Below the pieces are notes generated by a model that worked only from the letters and a program-made list of their open reading frames with translations, did not search any database and was not told where the DNA came from. A program made the translations under genes and the position numbers. This document shows positions 48,325 through 56,805 of a DNA stretch of 64,000 bases, piece by piece. Source of the stretch: Pimelobacter simplex (GTDB lineage: Bacteria > Actinomycetota > Actinomycetes > Propionibacteriales > Nocardioidaceae); contig NZ_FOUK01000002.1 of assembly GCF_900114845.1 (NCBI RefSeq), positions 434,001 to 498,000 on the forward strand, given 5' to 3'. Positions within the stretch are counted from its first letter, which is position 1. Each line of letters starts with the position of its first letter.

Positions 48325-49485
48325 TCACCGCCCCGCCCGCTTCGTCCGCTTCGCCTCGGCCTCGAAGGCGCGCAGCGCGGGCTTCGGGCGCAGCCCGGCG
48401 GTCAGCAGGCCGAAGCCGTCCTGGTAGGACGCCGAGCGGCCGTCGACGTCGCGATACCAGATGATCGGGCCGACGTAGGGGTACCGGTCGCGGATGAGCT
48501 CGACCGCCTGGCGCAGGTAGCGCGCCTGCTGGCGCGGCGTGACCGGGCGGTCCCAGGGGTTGCCCTCGTTGTCGGTGCCGGACGACCAGCCGAGCTCGGT
48601 GACCCAGATCCGCTTGCGCTGGTCGCCCCACTCGTCCATCACCGCCCGCATCGCCGGGGTATGGGTGAGCCGCCAGACGGCGCCGACCGCCGGGGTGTCG
48701 GGCGCCGCGTCGCTCGGCCCCACGTACGGGTGGGTGGCGAGCGCGTCGAAGCAGTCCTGGGCGCCGGCCTGATAGGCGCGGCGGAGCCAGGCGTCGTCGT
48801 TGTACATGAGCCCGCCGAGCAGGACCGGGGAGCTGTCGTGCTCCTTGACCGCGGGATAGGCCGCGCAGAGAAGCCGGGTGTACGTCGCCGGGTCGGCGCC
48901 GGTGAAGAAGCCGTCGAAGTTCGGCTCGTTCCAGATCTCCCAGGCGGCGACCTGGCCGGACCAGCGCTCGGCCGCCCGGCCCAGCGCCCGCGCGTAGTCC
49001 TGCGGGTCGTCCGGCGGCGCGTGCAGGCTGCCCGACGCACTCGCCCAGGGCGGGGTGAGCCAGAACGACAGGATGACCTCCAGGCCGTTGGCCCGGGCGC
49101 CGGCGAGCACGTCATCGATCAGGTCGACGTACCACTGCGCGAACGGGCCGGGGCCGTCCGGCTCGAGGGTCGACCAGCCGACGTCGACGCGGACCCAGTG
49201 GCTGCCCGCGGCGCGCAGCCGCTTCATCACCCGCAGCGCCCGGCGCGCGTCGGTGCCGTGGTGCGCGGAGAGCTGGAAGCCGAGCGTGCTGTCGGGCGCC
49301 ACCGCGCGCGACCGGGCCGGCGGCCCGGGCGCGGTCTCCTGCGGGGCGCTCGGCGCGGCGGTCGGCCCGGGAGGGCGCGCGCCGTCGTCCGAGCGGGCGT
49401 CGAGCTGCCAGGGCAGCGCGGCGCCGAGGGCCCAGAGCCCGACGATGCCGAGCACCACCAAGCAGCGACGTAGGACCGTGCTCAT
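48325..49485 (-). CDS. secreted glycoside hydrolase (GH-A clan, GH5/GH39-like)
   Basis: The 386-residue product has an N-terminal membrane anchor or signal (LRRCLVVLGIVGLWALGAALPW), a Pro-rich linker, and a TIM-barrel domain. LGFQLSAHHGTDARRALRVMKRLRAAGSHWVRVDVGW leads in; the acid/base Glu is in AAWEIWNEPNFDGFF and the nucleophile Glu in RIWVTELGWSSGTD, the pattern of clan GH-A. It is placed outside the membrane and could trim or release the polymer made by this locus. The ATG overlaps the stop of the deacetylase gene (ATGA). The exact GH family cannot be settled by eye. Confidence 0.87.
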   Translation of the reverse strand: MSTVLRRCLVVLGIVGLWALGAALPWQLDARSDDGARPPGPTAAPSAPQETAPGPPARSRAVAPDSTLGFQLSAHHGTDARRALRVMKRLRAAGSHWVRVDVGWSTLEPDGPGPFAQWYVDLIDDVLAGARANGLEVILSFWLTPPWASASGSLHAPPDDPQDYARALGRAAERWSGQVAAWEIWNEPNFDGFFTGADPATYTRLLCAAYPAVKEHDSSPVLLGGLMYNDDAWLRRAYQAGAQDCFDALATHPYVGPSDAAPDTPAVGAVWRLTHTPAMRAVMDEWGDQRKRIWVTELGWSSGTDNEGNPWDRPVTPRQQARYLRQAVELIRDRYPYVGPIIWYRDVDGRSASYQDGFGLLTAGLRPKPALRAFEAEAKRTKRAGR

Positions 49486-50291
49486 CGTCCACCTCCGGTG
49501 GCCTCGTGCGGGTGGCAGTCCTCGCGCGGCGCGCGGCCGACGAGGTCGTGCGCCTTGCTGCGCAGCAGCGGGAACCGGTTGGTCGCGTGCCGCAGCCGGG
49601 GGTAGAGCCGGTGCAGCTTGATCCGGAACGAGCGCAGGGTGTCGGTGGCGTTGACATCGACGCGGCCGGTCGCGAACGGCCCCGCCGCGTCGTGGACGGC
49701 GAACGCCGCGTCGTACCCGGCCGCGCGCACCGCCGAACGCACCCGCGCGTCGTGGGTGCCGTAGGGGAAGGCGTAGGACCGCACCGGGCGGCCCACCACC
49801 TGCTCCAGCTCGGCCCGGGCCGCGACCACGTGCCGGTCGAGGTCGGTGTCGCCGAGCGTGGTGAGGTCGGCGTGGTCGAAGCCGTGCGCGCCGATCGCCA
49901 TGCCGTCGGCGGCGACCTCGCGCAGCTCCGCGGCGCCCATCAGCGGGTGCCGGTGGCGCACGGGCAGCCAGTCCGAGCTGCCGCCGACGAGCCCGGCCGG
50001 CACGTAGAGGACGCTCGGCACCCCGAACGACGCGAGCACCGGGGCGGCGTGCTCCCCCACGCCGACGTACCCGTCGTCGAACGTGATGAGCACCGAGCGG
50101 CGCGGCACCGGGGTGCCCGTGGCCGCGGACAGGTAGGTGGCCTCGTCGATGGGGACGTAGCCCGCCTCGAGGAGGTGCTCCACCTGGTCGCGGAAGGCGC
50201 GTGGCGTGACGAACATGCCGTGCGGGTCGCGCGTGGCGCTGACCCGGTCGACACCGTGGTACATCAGGACTCGGACCCGGGGCGTGCTCAC
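49482..50291 (-). CDS. polysaccharide deacetylase (CE4/NodB family)
   Basis: The 269-residue product has the NodB homology domain: RVLMYHGVDRVSATRDP, motif 1 LITFDDGYVGVGEHAAPVL with the catalytic Asp pair, motif 2 IGAHGFDHADLTTL with the metal His residues, and motif 3 RSYAFPYGTHDARVR. It removes N- or O-acetyl groups from sugar polymers. No signal peptide is visible, so it may act in the cytoplasm on lipid-linked precursors or be exported another way. The GTG at 50291 overlaps the upstream chain-length gene stop (GTGA). Confidence 0.92.
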   Translation of the reverse strand: MSTPRVRVLMYHGVDRVSATRDPHGMFVTPRAFRDQVEHLLEAGYVPIDEATYLSAATGTPVPRRSVLITFDDGYVGVGEHAAPVLASFGVPSVLYVPAGLVGGSSDWLPVRHRHPLMGAAELREVAADGMAIGAHGFDHADLTTLGDTDLDRHVVAARAELEQVVGRPVRSYAFPYGTHDARVRSAVRAAGYDAAFAVHDAAGPFATGRVDVNATDTLRSFRIKLHRLYPRLRHATNRFPLLRSKAHDLVGRAPREDCHPHEATGGGR

Positions 50292-50854
50292 GGCACTCGC
50301 TGCCTGATCTGGTAGATGCCGCCGGCGAGCAGCAGGCCGGCCAGGGTGAACAGCGCGGCGAGGTAGAGGCGGCGGGGCGGGTCGGAGGTGACCCCGGCGC
50401 TGCCGGCCTGGACGACGACCACGACCTTCGCCGTCTCGTCGGACTCGCCGAGCTGCTCGGCCCGGGCGGTGAGTCCGTTGGCGACGTCGATGGCCGCCTC
50501 CTTGCTGGTCGAGGAGACCGCGATCCGGATGGTCGACGTCCCCGGGTCGCGCGTGGTGGTCACGCTGACCTCCGGGCGGTCGGACGAGCGGTCCGCGGTG
50601 CTGGCGACGAGGGCGGCGGTCTCCTTGGCGCCGAGCGCGACGCCGTACTCGTGCGCCTGCATCTCGATGCTGTCGGCCGACTGCTCCGCGGTCAGCGGGC
50701 GCAGCGCGATCGCGCTCGTCGCGGTGTAGGTGGTCGGCATCAGCACGATCAGCTGGACGCCGAAGGTGACCAGCAGCGCGAGGCCACCGACCAGCAGTCC
50801 GATCGAGCGCCACTGCTCCCGCTGGCGCCGGGCCTGTCCCTCGGTGCTCACCAT
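50288..50854 (-). CDS. short Wzz-type chain-length protein
   Basis: The 188-residue product has a membrane helix near each end (SIGLLVGGLALLVTFGVQLIVL and LYLAALFTLAGLLLAGGIYQI) and an extracytoplasmic domain between them (YTATSAIALRPLTAEQSADSIEMQAHEYGVALGAKETAALV, then VSVTTTRDPGTSTIRIAVSSTSKEAAIDVANGLTARAEQL). This matches the Wzz/chain-length determinant fold without a kinase domain. It probably sets polymer length together with the Wzy protein, whose gene overlaps it by 7 bp. The ATG at 50854 follows an AGGAGAGAG site. Confidence 0.83.
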   Translation of the reverse strand: MVSTEGQARRQREQWRSIGLLVGGLALLVTFGVQLIVLMPTTYTATSAIALRPLTAEQSADSIEMQAHEYGVALGAKETAALVASTADRSSDRPEVSVTTTRDPGTSTIRIAVSSTSKEAAIDVANGLTARAEQLGESDETAKVVVVVQAGSAGVTSDPPRRLYLAALFTLAGLLLAGGIYQIRQRVP

Positions 50855-52230
50855 CGTCGTCTCTCTCCTGTTGCGGGGTGGTTCGGTACGGCGGGACGGG
50901 GCTCGTCGCCCTCGTCGGGGGCGCCGCGGGCCTCGACCGTCATCGCCATGCCGAGGAGGGTCCACACGAGACCGGCGACGATCGGGTTGCGCAGCGGCAT
51001 GTCGAAGATGCAGTGGACGACGACCGCGGTCAGCGCCGCGAGGACCGCCATGCTCCGCACCCGCGTGGGCGCGCCGGGGCGCACCGGCCCCGGTCCGGCG
51101 AGCACCTGGCGCCGCGCCGCGACGACGCAGCCGGCGACGACGACCAGGCCCAGGGCCAGCCCGATCACGCCGCGGTCGGCCAGGATGGTCAGCATCAGGT
51201 CGTGCGGGTGGTCGGCCGGCTCGGCCGAGATCGTGCTGCCGGCCTGGCCGGCGGCGACCTTGAACCCGCTCGGGCCGACGCCGAACCACGGGTGCTCGGA
51301 GGCCTGGCGCCAGGCCTCGGCCCAGATCAGCGGGCGGTCGTCGTACTGGTTCTGGGTCGGGTCGCCCAGCGAGCGCAGCCGCGCGCCGACGACGCCGAGC
51401 ACCGGCGTCGTCGCCGGCAGCAGGACGGCGGTCGCGGCCGCGCCCAGCACCGTCGCACCGACGCCGGCCAGTGCACGCCGGGTGGTGGGCTCGCAGATCG
51501 CGAGGCCGGCCAGGGCGACGACGCCGCCGATCCACGCGCCGCGCGACATGCTCATCGCCCAGGCCGCGACCAGGCAGGCAGCGGCGATGCCGAGCACCAC
51601 GGTCCGGCGGCGCGAGCCGGCGCTGACGAGCGCCACGACGGTCAGCGGGAGCAGCGCGGCGCAGAAGATGCCGAGCTCGTTGGGCTGCGAGAAGGGCCCC
51701 GTCAACCGGCCCAGGACGACGCTGCCGCCCTCGGCGGCCTGCAGCGAGCCCGCCGAGGCCAGGGCCGTCGCGGCGACCACGCCGCCGACGACGACCAGCA
51801 GGTCGACGGCGTCGACCTCCCGGCCGGGCCGGAAGGCGACCACGACCGCGAGCCCGTAGCCGAGCGTGAGCAGGGAGATGAGGACGCTCGGGACGGCCCG
51901 GTCCGGGTCGACTCCCGTCGCCGCCGACACGACGCCGGCCGCGACGCTGAGCGCCAGGCCCAGGAACATCAGCGACGGCGGCAGCGAGATCCGGTCGAGC
52001 ACCAGCAGCCGCAGCACCAGCACCGCGGGCACGGCCATCGCCACGTAGGTCAGGCTCAGCCCGGCGCCCGGCACCGAGGTGTCGCCGAAGGGCAGCACCA
52101 CGATGACGAGCGCGACGGCGAGCGCGAGCGGCCGGCCGCCGGCGGCGGACGCCTGCGGGCGCGCGTCGTCGAGGACGACGGGGCGGTAGCCGCGCAGGCC
52201 CGGGAGCGGTGCGGCGGTGGGGAGCGTCAC
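50848..52230 (-). CDS. O-antigen ligase/polymerase family protein (Wzy-like)
   Basis: The 460-residue membrane protein has about 11-12 hydrophobic helices (PLALAVALVIVVLPFG, LTYVAMAVPAVLVLRLLVL, AWAMSMSRGAWIGGVVALAGLAIC). The large extracytoplasmic loop carries RPLIWAEAWRQASEHPWFGVGPSGFKVAAG and HPHDLMLTILADRGVIGLALGL, the Wzy_C signature with its conserved His. It would polymerise or ligate lipid-linked repeat units outside the membrane. The GTG at 52230 overlaps the upstream stop. A related domain is fused to a flippase at 44856-47678, so two polymer-handling enzymes exist here. Confidence 0.9.
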   Translation of the reverse strand: MTLPTAAPLPGLRGYRPVVLDDARPQASAAGGRPLALAVALVIVVLPFGDTSVPGAGLSLTYVAMAVPAVLVLRLLVLDRISLPPSLMFLGLALSVAAGVVSAATGVDPDRAVPSVLISLLTLGYGLAVVVAFRPGREVDAVDLLVVVGGVVAATALASAGSLQAAEGGSVVLGRLTGPFSQPNELGIFCAALLPLTVVALVSAGSRRRTVVLGIAAACLVAAWAMSMSRGAWIGGVVALAGLAICEPTTRRALAGVGATVLGAAATAVLLPATTPVLGVVGARLRSLGDPTQNQYDDRPLIWAEAWRQASEHPWFGVGPSGFKVAAGQAGSTISAEPADHPHDLMLTILADRGVIGLALGLVVVAGCVVAARRQVLAGPGPVRPGAPTRVRSMAVLAALTAVVVHCIFDMPLRNPIVAGLVWTLLGMAMTVEARGAPDEGDEPRPAVPNHPATGERRRW

Positions 52231-54356
52231 GAGGCGGACCTCCGGCGCAGCGCGGCCGACACCGCGCCGTACGCCTTGGCGAGGTCACGCGCCGCGGCGA
52301 CGCCCGGGACGAGCGCCAGCGTCCGGACCGGCGCGGGTCCCCGCGCGGCCCGCACCGCGGGGAGCGAGAGGTAGCCGGTGGCACCGGCGAGCGCGAGCCC
52401 GCGGGAGCGGGGGCCGCCGCGCAGGGCGACCACCGCCGCCACGCCGTAGGCCGCGACCCGGGCGAGGTCCCGGCTCAGCAGCCGCCGGTCGAGCGAGTAG
52501 CCGCTGCCCTCGCCGTACCGGCGGTACATCGTCAGGTTGGCGCGGAAGGTCGGCCGCTGGGCCCAGACCACCTCGGCTTCGCGGACCATCGCGGCCCGGG
52601 CCCCCGCGGCGACGACGCTGCGCCCGAAGAGCACGTCCTCGCCGGTGGCCAGGTCCTCGGGGAAGCCGCCCGCCGCGCGCCAGGCGTCGCGGCGGAAGGC
52701 CACCGAGCGGCCGGTGGGCATGGTGGGGTCGAAGCTGCGGCCCAGGAACCGGCCGTAGACCCGGACCAGCGGGGTGGGCCGGGCGAGCTCGTCGACCATC
52801 GGGTAGCCGACCGCGGCGAGCGCGTGCTCCCAGGCCCGGTGCGCCTCGACGCTGTAGGTGCCCGTCCACAGGCCGACGTCCGGGTGCCGGTCGAACGCCC
52901 GGCGGAGGGCGGCGAGCCAGCCCGGGACCGGCACGCAGCCCGCATCGGTGCAGGCGATCGCGTCGTGGGTGGCGGCGGCGATGCCGAGGTTGCGGCCCTG
53001 CGAGATGCCCGCGCCGGGCTCGACCAGCAGCCGGACCCGGGGGTCGCGCGCGGCCAGGCCGGCGAGCAGCGCGGTGGTGCCGTCACGCGAGCCGCCGTCG
53101 ACGACGAGCAGCTCGTCGTCCGGGCCGAGCTGCGGCAGCAGCGCGTCGAGGAGCGAGCGGACGGCGTCGAGGTCGTCGAGCACGGTGGTGACCACGCTGA
53201 CCGGAGGGCCGGCCGGGTCGCGCCCGGCACCGGGGCGGTGCGCGAGGTCGGCGAGGAAGTCGACGAGCGTGTCGGCGGCCTCGGCCGCCTCCGCGAAGGC
53301 GTCGGCACGGCGGGCGGCCGCGGCGCCCAGGCTGCGACGGGCCTCGGCGTCGGCGAGCCGGGCGAGCGCGGCGGCGACGTCGTCGGGGCGACCGGGGGCG
53401 ACGACCACGGCGCCGTCCCCGGCGACCTCGTCGACCGGCGGGACGGCGACCACGGGCACGCCGCCGGTCACCGCCTCCAGGGCGGCCATGCCGAACGCCT
53501 CACGCACCCACGGCTCGGCAGGCGTCGGCCGGGTCAGCACGGCGACCGCGTCGAAGGCGGTCACGAGCCGCCCGAAGTCGGCGACCTCGCCCAGGAAGCG
53601 CACCCGGCCGGCGACGCCGAGCGCGGCGGCGAGGGCGGCCAGCCGGTCCCGCTCCCCCGGCTCGGCGGGGTCGGCGATGCCGGCGACCGCGAGGTCCCAG
53701 GCGTGCGCGCCCGGCTCGGCGAGGGCGCGGACGGCGTCCTCGATGCCCTTGTAGGCGGTCAGCCGGGCGCCCATGCCGAGCAGCAGCCGGCCGTCGGCGA
53801 CGTCGACCCCGAGCTGTGCCCGGGCCGCGGGACGCGCGACCGGACGGGGCATCCGCGGCGGCGGGAGCACCAGGCCGTGCCGCGGGCGGCGCCCCTCGGT
53901 GAGCCAGGCGCTGGTCGAGACCTGGCCGTCGGTCAGCCGGTCGAGCAGGTCGACGACCCGGCCCGCGAAGGAGGCGTCGTGGCGCACCCAGACCACCGGC
54001 ACGCCGAGCAGCCGCGCGACCGGGGCCGTGATGAGCGCGGCCTTCACCCCGTGCGCGACGACGACGTCGGGCAGGATCCGCCGCAGGTGCGGCAGGAGCC
54101 GGGCCTGCGAGCGGGCGACGCCGGCCGCGGAGCGCTCGGCCGGCAGCACGACGACGTCGTGACCGCGGGCGGCCCACTGCGCGGCCGCGGGGCCGTCACC
54201 GAGCGCGACGACGGCGAGGTCGAGCCGGTCGGTCGCGTCCGCGAGGTGGAGCTGCCAGCGCTCCGCCCCACCGAGCACGCCGCCGGCCTGCACCACGCAC
54301 ACCCGCAGCCGGGACGGCGCGGGGCCGGGGCCCGGGTCGCGGCGGCGCTGGGTCAT
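52227..54356 (-). CDS. two-domain glycosyltransferase, GT4 fused to GT2
   Basis: The 709-residue product joins two enzymes. Residues about 15-385 are a GT4-type GT-B transferase (VCVVQAGGVLGGAERWQLHLA, MGARLTAYKGIEDAVRALAEP, VRFLGEVADFGRLVTAFDAVAVLTRP, EAFGMAALEAVTGGVPVVAV). From about 400 a GT2 domain follows with PVSVVTTVLDDLDAVRSLLDALLPQL, LLVVDGGSRDGTTALL, ACTDAGCVP (DxD-like) and FPEDLATGEDVLFGRS, then a hydrophobic C-terminal stretch (VAAYGVAAVVALRGG). One protein could thus add two successive sugars. Its GTGA overlap couples it to the Wzy gene. The sugars are unknown. Confidence 0.9.
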   Translation of the reverse strand: MTQRRRDPGPGPAPSRLRVCVVQAGGVLGGAERWQLHLADATDRLDLAVVALGDGPAAAQWAARGHDVVVLPAERSAAGVARSQARLLPHLRRILPDVVVAHGVKAALITAPVARLLGVPVVWVRHDASFAGRVVDLLDRLTDGQVSTSAWLTEGRRPRHGLVLPPPRMPRPVARPAARAQLGVDVADGRLLLGMGARLTAYKGIEDAVRALAEPGAHAWDLAVAGIADPAEPGERDRLAALAAALGVAGRVRFLGEVADFGRLVTAFDAVAVLTRPTPAEPWVREAFGMAALEAVTGGVPVVAVPPVDEVAGDGAVVVAPGRPDDVAAALARLADAEARRSLGAAAARRADAFAEAAEAADTLVDFLADLAHRPGAGRDPAGPPVSVVTTVLDDLDAVRSLLDALLPQLGPDDELLVVDGGSRDGTTALLAGLAARDPRVRLLVEPGAGISQGRNLGIAAATHDAIACTDAGCVPVPGWLAALRRAFDRHPDVGLWTGTYSVEAHRAWEHALAAVGYPMVDELARPTPLVRVYGRFLGRSFDPTMPTGRSVAFRRDAWRAAGGFPEDLATGEDVLFGRSVVAAGARAAMVREAEVVWAQRPTFRANLTMYRRYGEGSGYSLDRRLLSRDLARVAAYGVAAVVALRGGPRSRGLALAGATGYLSLPAVRAARGPAPVRTLALVPGVAAARDLAKAYGAVSAALRRRSAS

Positions 54357-54406
54357 CGTGGGTCCTCTCGGGTCGTCGTCGTGGTCGAGGTCGTGGTCGG
54401 GGTGGC

Positions 54407-55747
54407 TCAGAACGAGCGGCTGCGCCGGCGCCGGCGGGTGGGCTTGACGCCCAGCAGGACGCTGCCGAGGATCCGCAGCCGGATCCCGCGCAGGTGCTCG
54501 GCGGCGCGGCGGACGAAGCGCGGGTGCACGCGGCCGGAGGGGACGGTGAGCAGCATCGCGCCGTGGATCGCCATGATCCGCGCGTCCTCCGAGCCGGACA
54601 CCGGCGGCGCGTGGGCGATGACCACGTCGTAGGCGTCCTCGGTGTCCTGGAGCAGGCCGCGGAAGCGCATCTCGAGCAGGCTGGGCGCGGCCAGGTGGGC
54701 GTGCCCGACCGGCAGCACGTGCACCTGCGGGGTCGGGCCGACGATCACGGCCTCCTCGAAGGTGCAGGTGCCCGCCATGACGTCGTACAGGCCGGGCTCG
54801 CCGGGCGAGTCCAGTGCCGGGTGGACGGCGCCGTCGCGGTCGGCGTTGACCACGAGCACCCGGTGGCCGACCTCGGCCAGCGCGGTGGCCAGGTTGATCT
54901 CGGTCCAGCCGGCCCACGGGTCCGAGCCGCTGGCGGAGGCGACGACGAGCAGCCGGCTCGGGTCCTCGGCGCTCGCGAACTCCACCGCGATGCGCAGCGC
55001 GCGGATCGACTGGAACTCCTCGGCGTCGAGCTCGAGCGCCGGGACGCCGTCCGGGTCGGCCGGCTTGGGGATCACGCCGAGCACCGTGGTCTCGGAGACC
55101 TCGCCCATCTCGTCGGGGTCGGTCACGGTGCGGAACATCCGGTCCGCCGCCACCGCCGCGGCCGCCGCGAGCAGCAGCGCGAGCACGAGGCCGGCGAGGC
55201 TGGTCAGCGGGATGTTCGGCGAGCTGAAGGTGTCGGGCGCGACCGCCGACTCGGTCACGTGGTAGTCGAACGACCCGTTGCTCGGGTCGTGCGCGGGCAG
55301 CGCCTCGACCACCAGGTTGGCGATCCGGGCGGCCTTGTCGGGATCGGTGTCGCGCACCGACACCTGCACGATCACCGTGCCCTCGACCACCTCGCCGCGC
55401 ACCTCGTCGGCGAGCCGGGGCGCGGAGCGGCCGGAGATCTTGCCCGCCACCTCGTCGAGCAGCGGCCGCGACGCGGCGACGTCGGCGATGGTGCCGAGCA
55501 GGTCGTTGTAGCTGACCGCGGACGGCGGCAGCTCGGCCTTCGGCGTGACCGCGATCCGCGCGGTCGCGGTGTACTCGCGCTCGGCCAGCACCAGGCCCGC
55601 CGCGACGACGTTCGCCACGAGGGCGAACACCAGCAGCACCACCCACTTGCGGCGCCACAGCAGCGCACCGGCGGCCCGCAGGCCGCCGCGCACCGTGAGG
55701 GTGCGGGCGCCGTCGTGCTCGATCGGGTCCAGGGATGTCGTGGGCAT
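54407..55747 (-). CDS. Wzz/BY-kinase-like protein with degenerate ATP site
   Basis: The 446-residue product has the polysaccharide co-polymerase plan: helix 1 (WVVLLVFALVANVVAAGLVLA), an extracytoplasmic Wzz domain (YTATARIAVTPKAELPPSAVSYNDLLGTI), helix 2 (LAGLVLALLLAAAAAVAADRMF) and a cytoplasmic domain like bacterial tyrosine kinases. The Walker A region, normally GEGKS/T, reads SASGSDPWAGWTEINLATAL, so the P-loop lysine is lost. Walker B is DVVIAHAPP in place of DVVIxDxPP. The C-terminus is basic (RRRRRSRSF) without a tyrosine cluster. It is therefore probably a structural pseudokinase regulating chain length. The next gene starts 50 bp downstream. Confidence 0.88.
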   Translation of the reverse strand: MPTTSLDPIEHDGARTLTVRGGLRAAGALLWRRKWVVLLVFALVANVVAAGLVLAEREYTATARIAVTPKAELPPSAVSYNDLLGTIADVAASRPLLDEVAGKISGRSAPRLADEVRGEVVEGTVIVQVSVRDTDPDKAARIANLVVEALPAHDPSNGSFDYHVTESAVAPDTFSSPNIPLTSLAGLVLALLLAAAAAVAADRMFRTVTDPDEMGEVSETTVLGVIPKPADPDGVPALELDAEEFQSIRALRIAVEFASAEDPSRLLVVASASGSDPWAGWTEINLATALAEVGHRVLVVNADRDGAVHPALDSPGEPGLYDVMAGTCTFEEAVIVGPTPQVHVLPVGHAHLAAPSLLEMRFRGLLQDTEDAYDVVIAHAPPVSGSEDARIMAIHGAMLLTVPSGRVHPRFVRRAAEHLRGIRLRILGSVLLGVKPTRRRRRSRSF

Positions 55748-55758
55748 GGCGGTCGGTC

Positions 55759-56799
55759 CTAACTGAGGATCAGTGCTGCTGCGGGGGTGTGCTGGTACGC
55801 GGTGCCGAGTCGGCGCCGCTGCGCCGAGACGGAGTGGTCGGCGGCGAAGGCCAGCGAGCTCTGCTGCTCGGCCGACCACTGGGACGGGTCGTGCAGCCCG
55901 GCCACCCGGAGCGCGATGTCCTCCGGCGACGAGGCGAGGCCGGGGACGCTCAGGCTCTCCAGGGTCGGGATCCGCCGGGCGACGATCGGCAGGCCCACCG
56001 AGGCCGCCTCGATGACGCTCACCGGCGCGCCCTCCCAGGCCGCCGTGTGCACGTAGACCTGGGCGGACGCGAGGCGGCGCACGACCTCCTCGCGGGGCAG
56101 CCAGCCCGAGACGGCGATGCCGCCCTCGCGCAGCTCGGCCTCGGCGCCGGCGTCGCCGCCCCCGAGCCACTCCCACTGCGCCGGCCAGGCGCCGGCGTGG
56201 TCGAAGGAGCGCTTGGCCGCCAGCAGGTGGCGCCAGTCCTTCTGCGCGCTGATCCGGCCCACCGTGACGACGCGCAGCGGCGCGGCGAAGCGGGCCCGCT
56301 CGTCGGGCACGTGCAGTGCCCGGTTGGGCACCGTGACGACGCGGCGGTGGCCGAGGTCCCGGGCGAGCACGGCCTCGTGGGGCGAGCAGGCGACCAGGAC
56401 GGCCGTCCGCCCGACGAGCGCGCGCTCGACGCGCCGGATGCCCGCCCGGGGCGCGGCGCCGATGTCGCGCCGCTCGAAGGCGAAGCAGTGCGGGCTGTAG
56501 AGCACGTCGACGTCGAGCTCGATCCCCCGCGCGAGCATCCCGGCGTACGACGAGTGCGCGTGCAGGACGTCGGGGGCCAGGTCGTCCACCTCGGAGCGCA
56601 GCGCCCGCGCCGCGGCGAGCGGACGGCGCGGCAGCGCCCCGGTGCTGTCGAACACGCCCCGCTCGTCACCGGTGTCCGCGTGGTCGCGGCGCGGCCAGGT
56701 GAGCAGGTGGTGCTCGATGTCCGGGGTCGCGTCGACCATGGTGAGGACGGAGCTCAGCACTCCTCCCCCCAGGGACTCGACGAGGTGGACGACGCGCAT
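55759..56799 (-). CDS. GT4-type glycosyltransferase
   Basis: The 346-residue GT-B enzyme begins MRVVHLVESLGGGVLSSVLTMV. It shows VLHAHSSYAGMLARGIEL, YSPHCFAFERRDI, VACSPHEAVLARDLGH, then the donor half VVTVGRISAQKDWRHLLAAK, EWLGGGDAGAEAEL and YVHTAAWEGAPVSVIEAASVGLPIVARRIP with the EX7E motif. It adds a sugar to the lipid-linked intermediate at the cytoplasmic face. It lies 11 bp upstream of the Wzz-like gene and 6 bp after the coiled-coil gene, in the middle of the operon. The sugar is unknown. Confidence 0.9.
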   Translation of the reverse strand: MRVVHLVESLGGGVLSSVLTMVDATPDIEHHLLTWPRRDHADTGDERGVFDSTGALPRRPLAAARALRSEVDDLAPDVLHAHSSYAGMLARGIELDVDVLYSPHCFAFERRDIGAAPRAGIRRVERALVGRTAVLVACSPHEAVLARDLGHRRVVTVPNRALHVPDERARFAAPLRVVTVGRISAQKDWRHLLAAKRSFDHAGAWPAQWEWLGGGDAGAEAELREGGIAVSGWLPREEVVRRLASAQVYVHTAAWEGAPVSVIEAASVGLPIVARRIPTLESLSVPGLASSPEDIALRVAGLHDPSQWSAEQQSSLAFAADHSVSAQRRRLGTAYQHTPAAALILS

Positions 56800-56805
56800 G
56801 ACCGG

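Noticed and set aside
45135..48464. Very long plus-strand open frame opposite the flippase-ligase fusion
   Set aside because: Composition is a shadow of the real minus-strand genes (runs of Arg, Asp, Glu, Gly); stops are rare only because of high GC.
54407..55747. Functional bacterial tyrosine kinase
   Set aside because: The Walker A lysine/serine and the C-terminal tyrosine cluster are missing.
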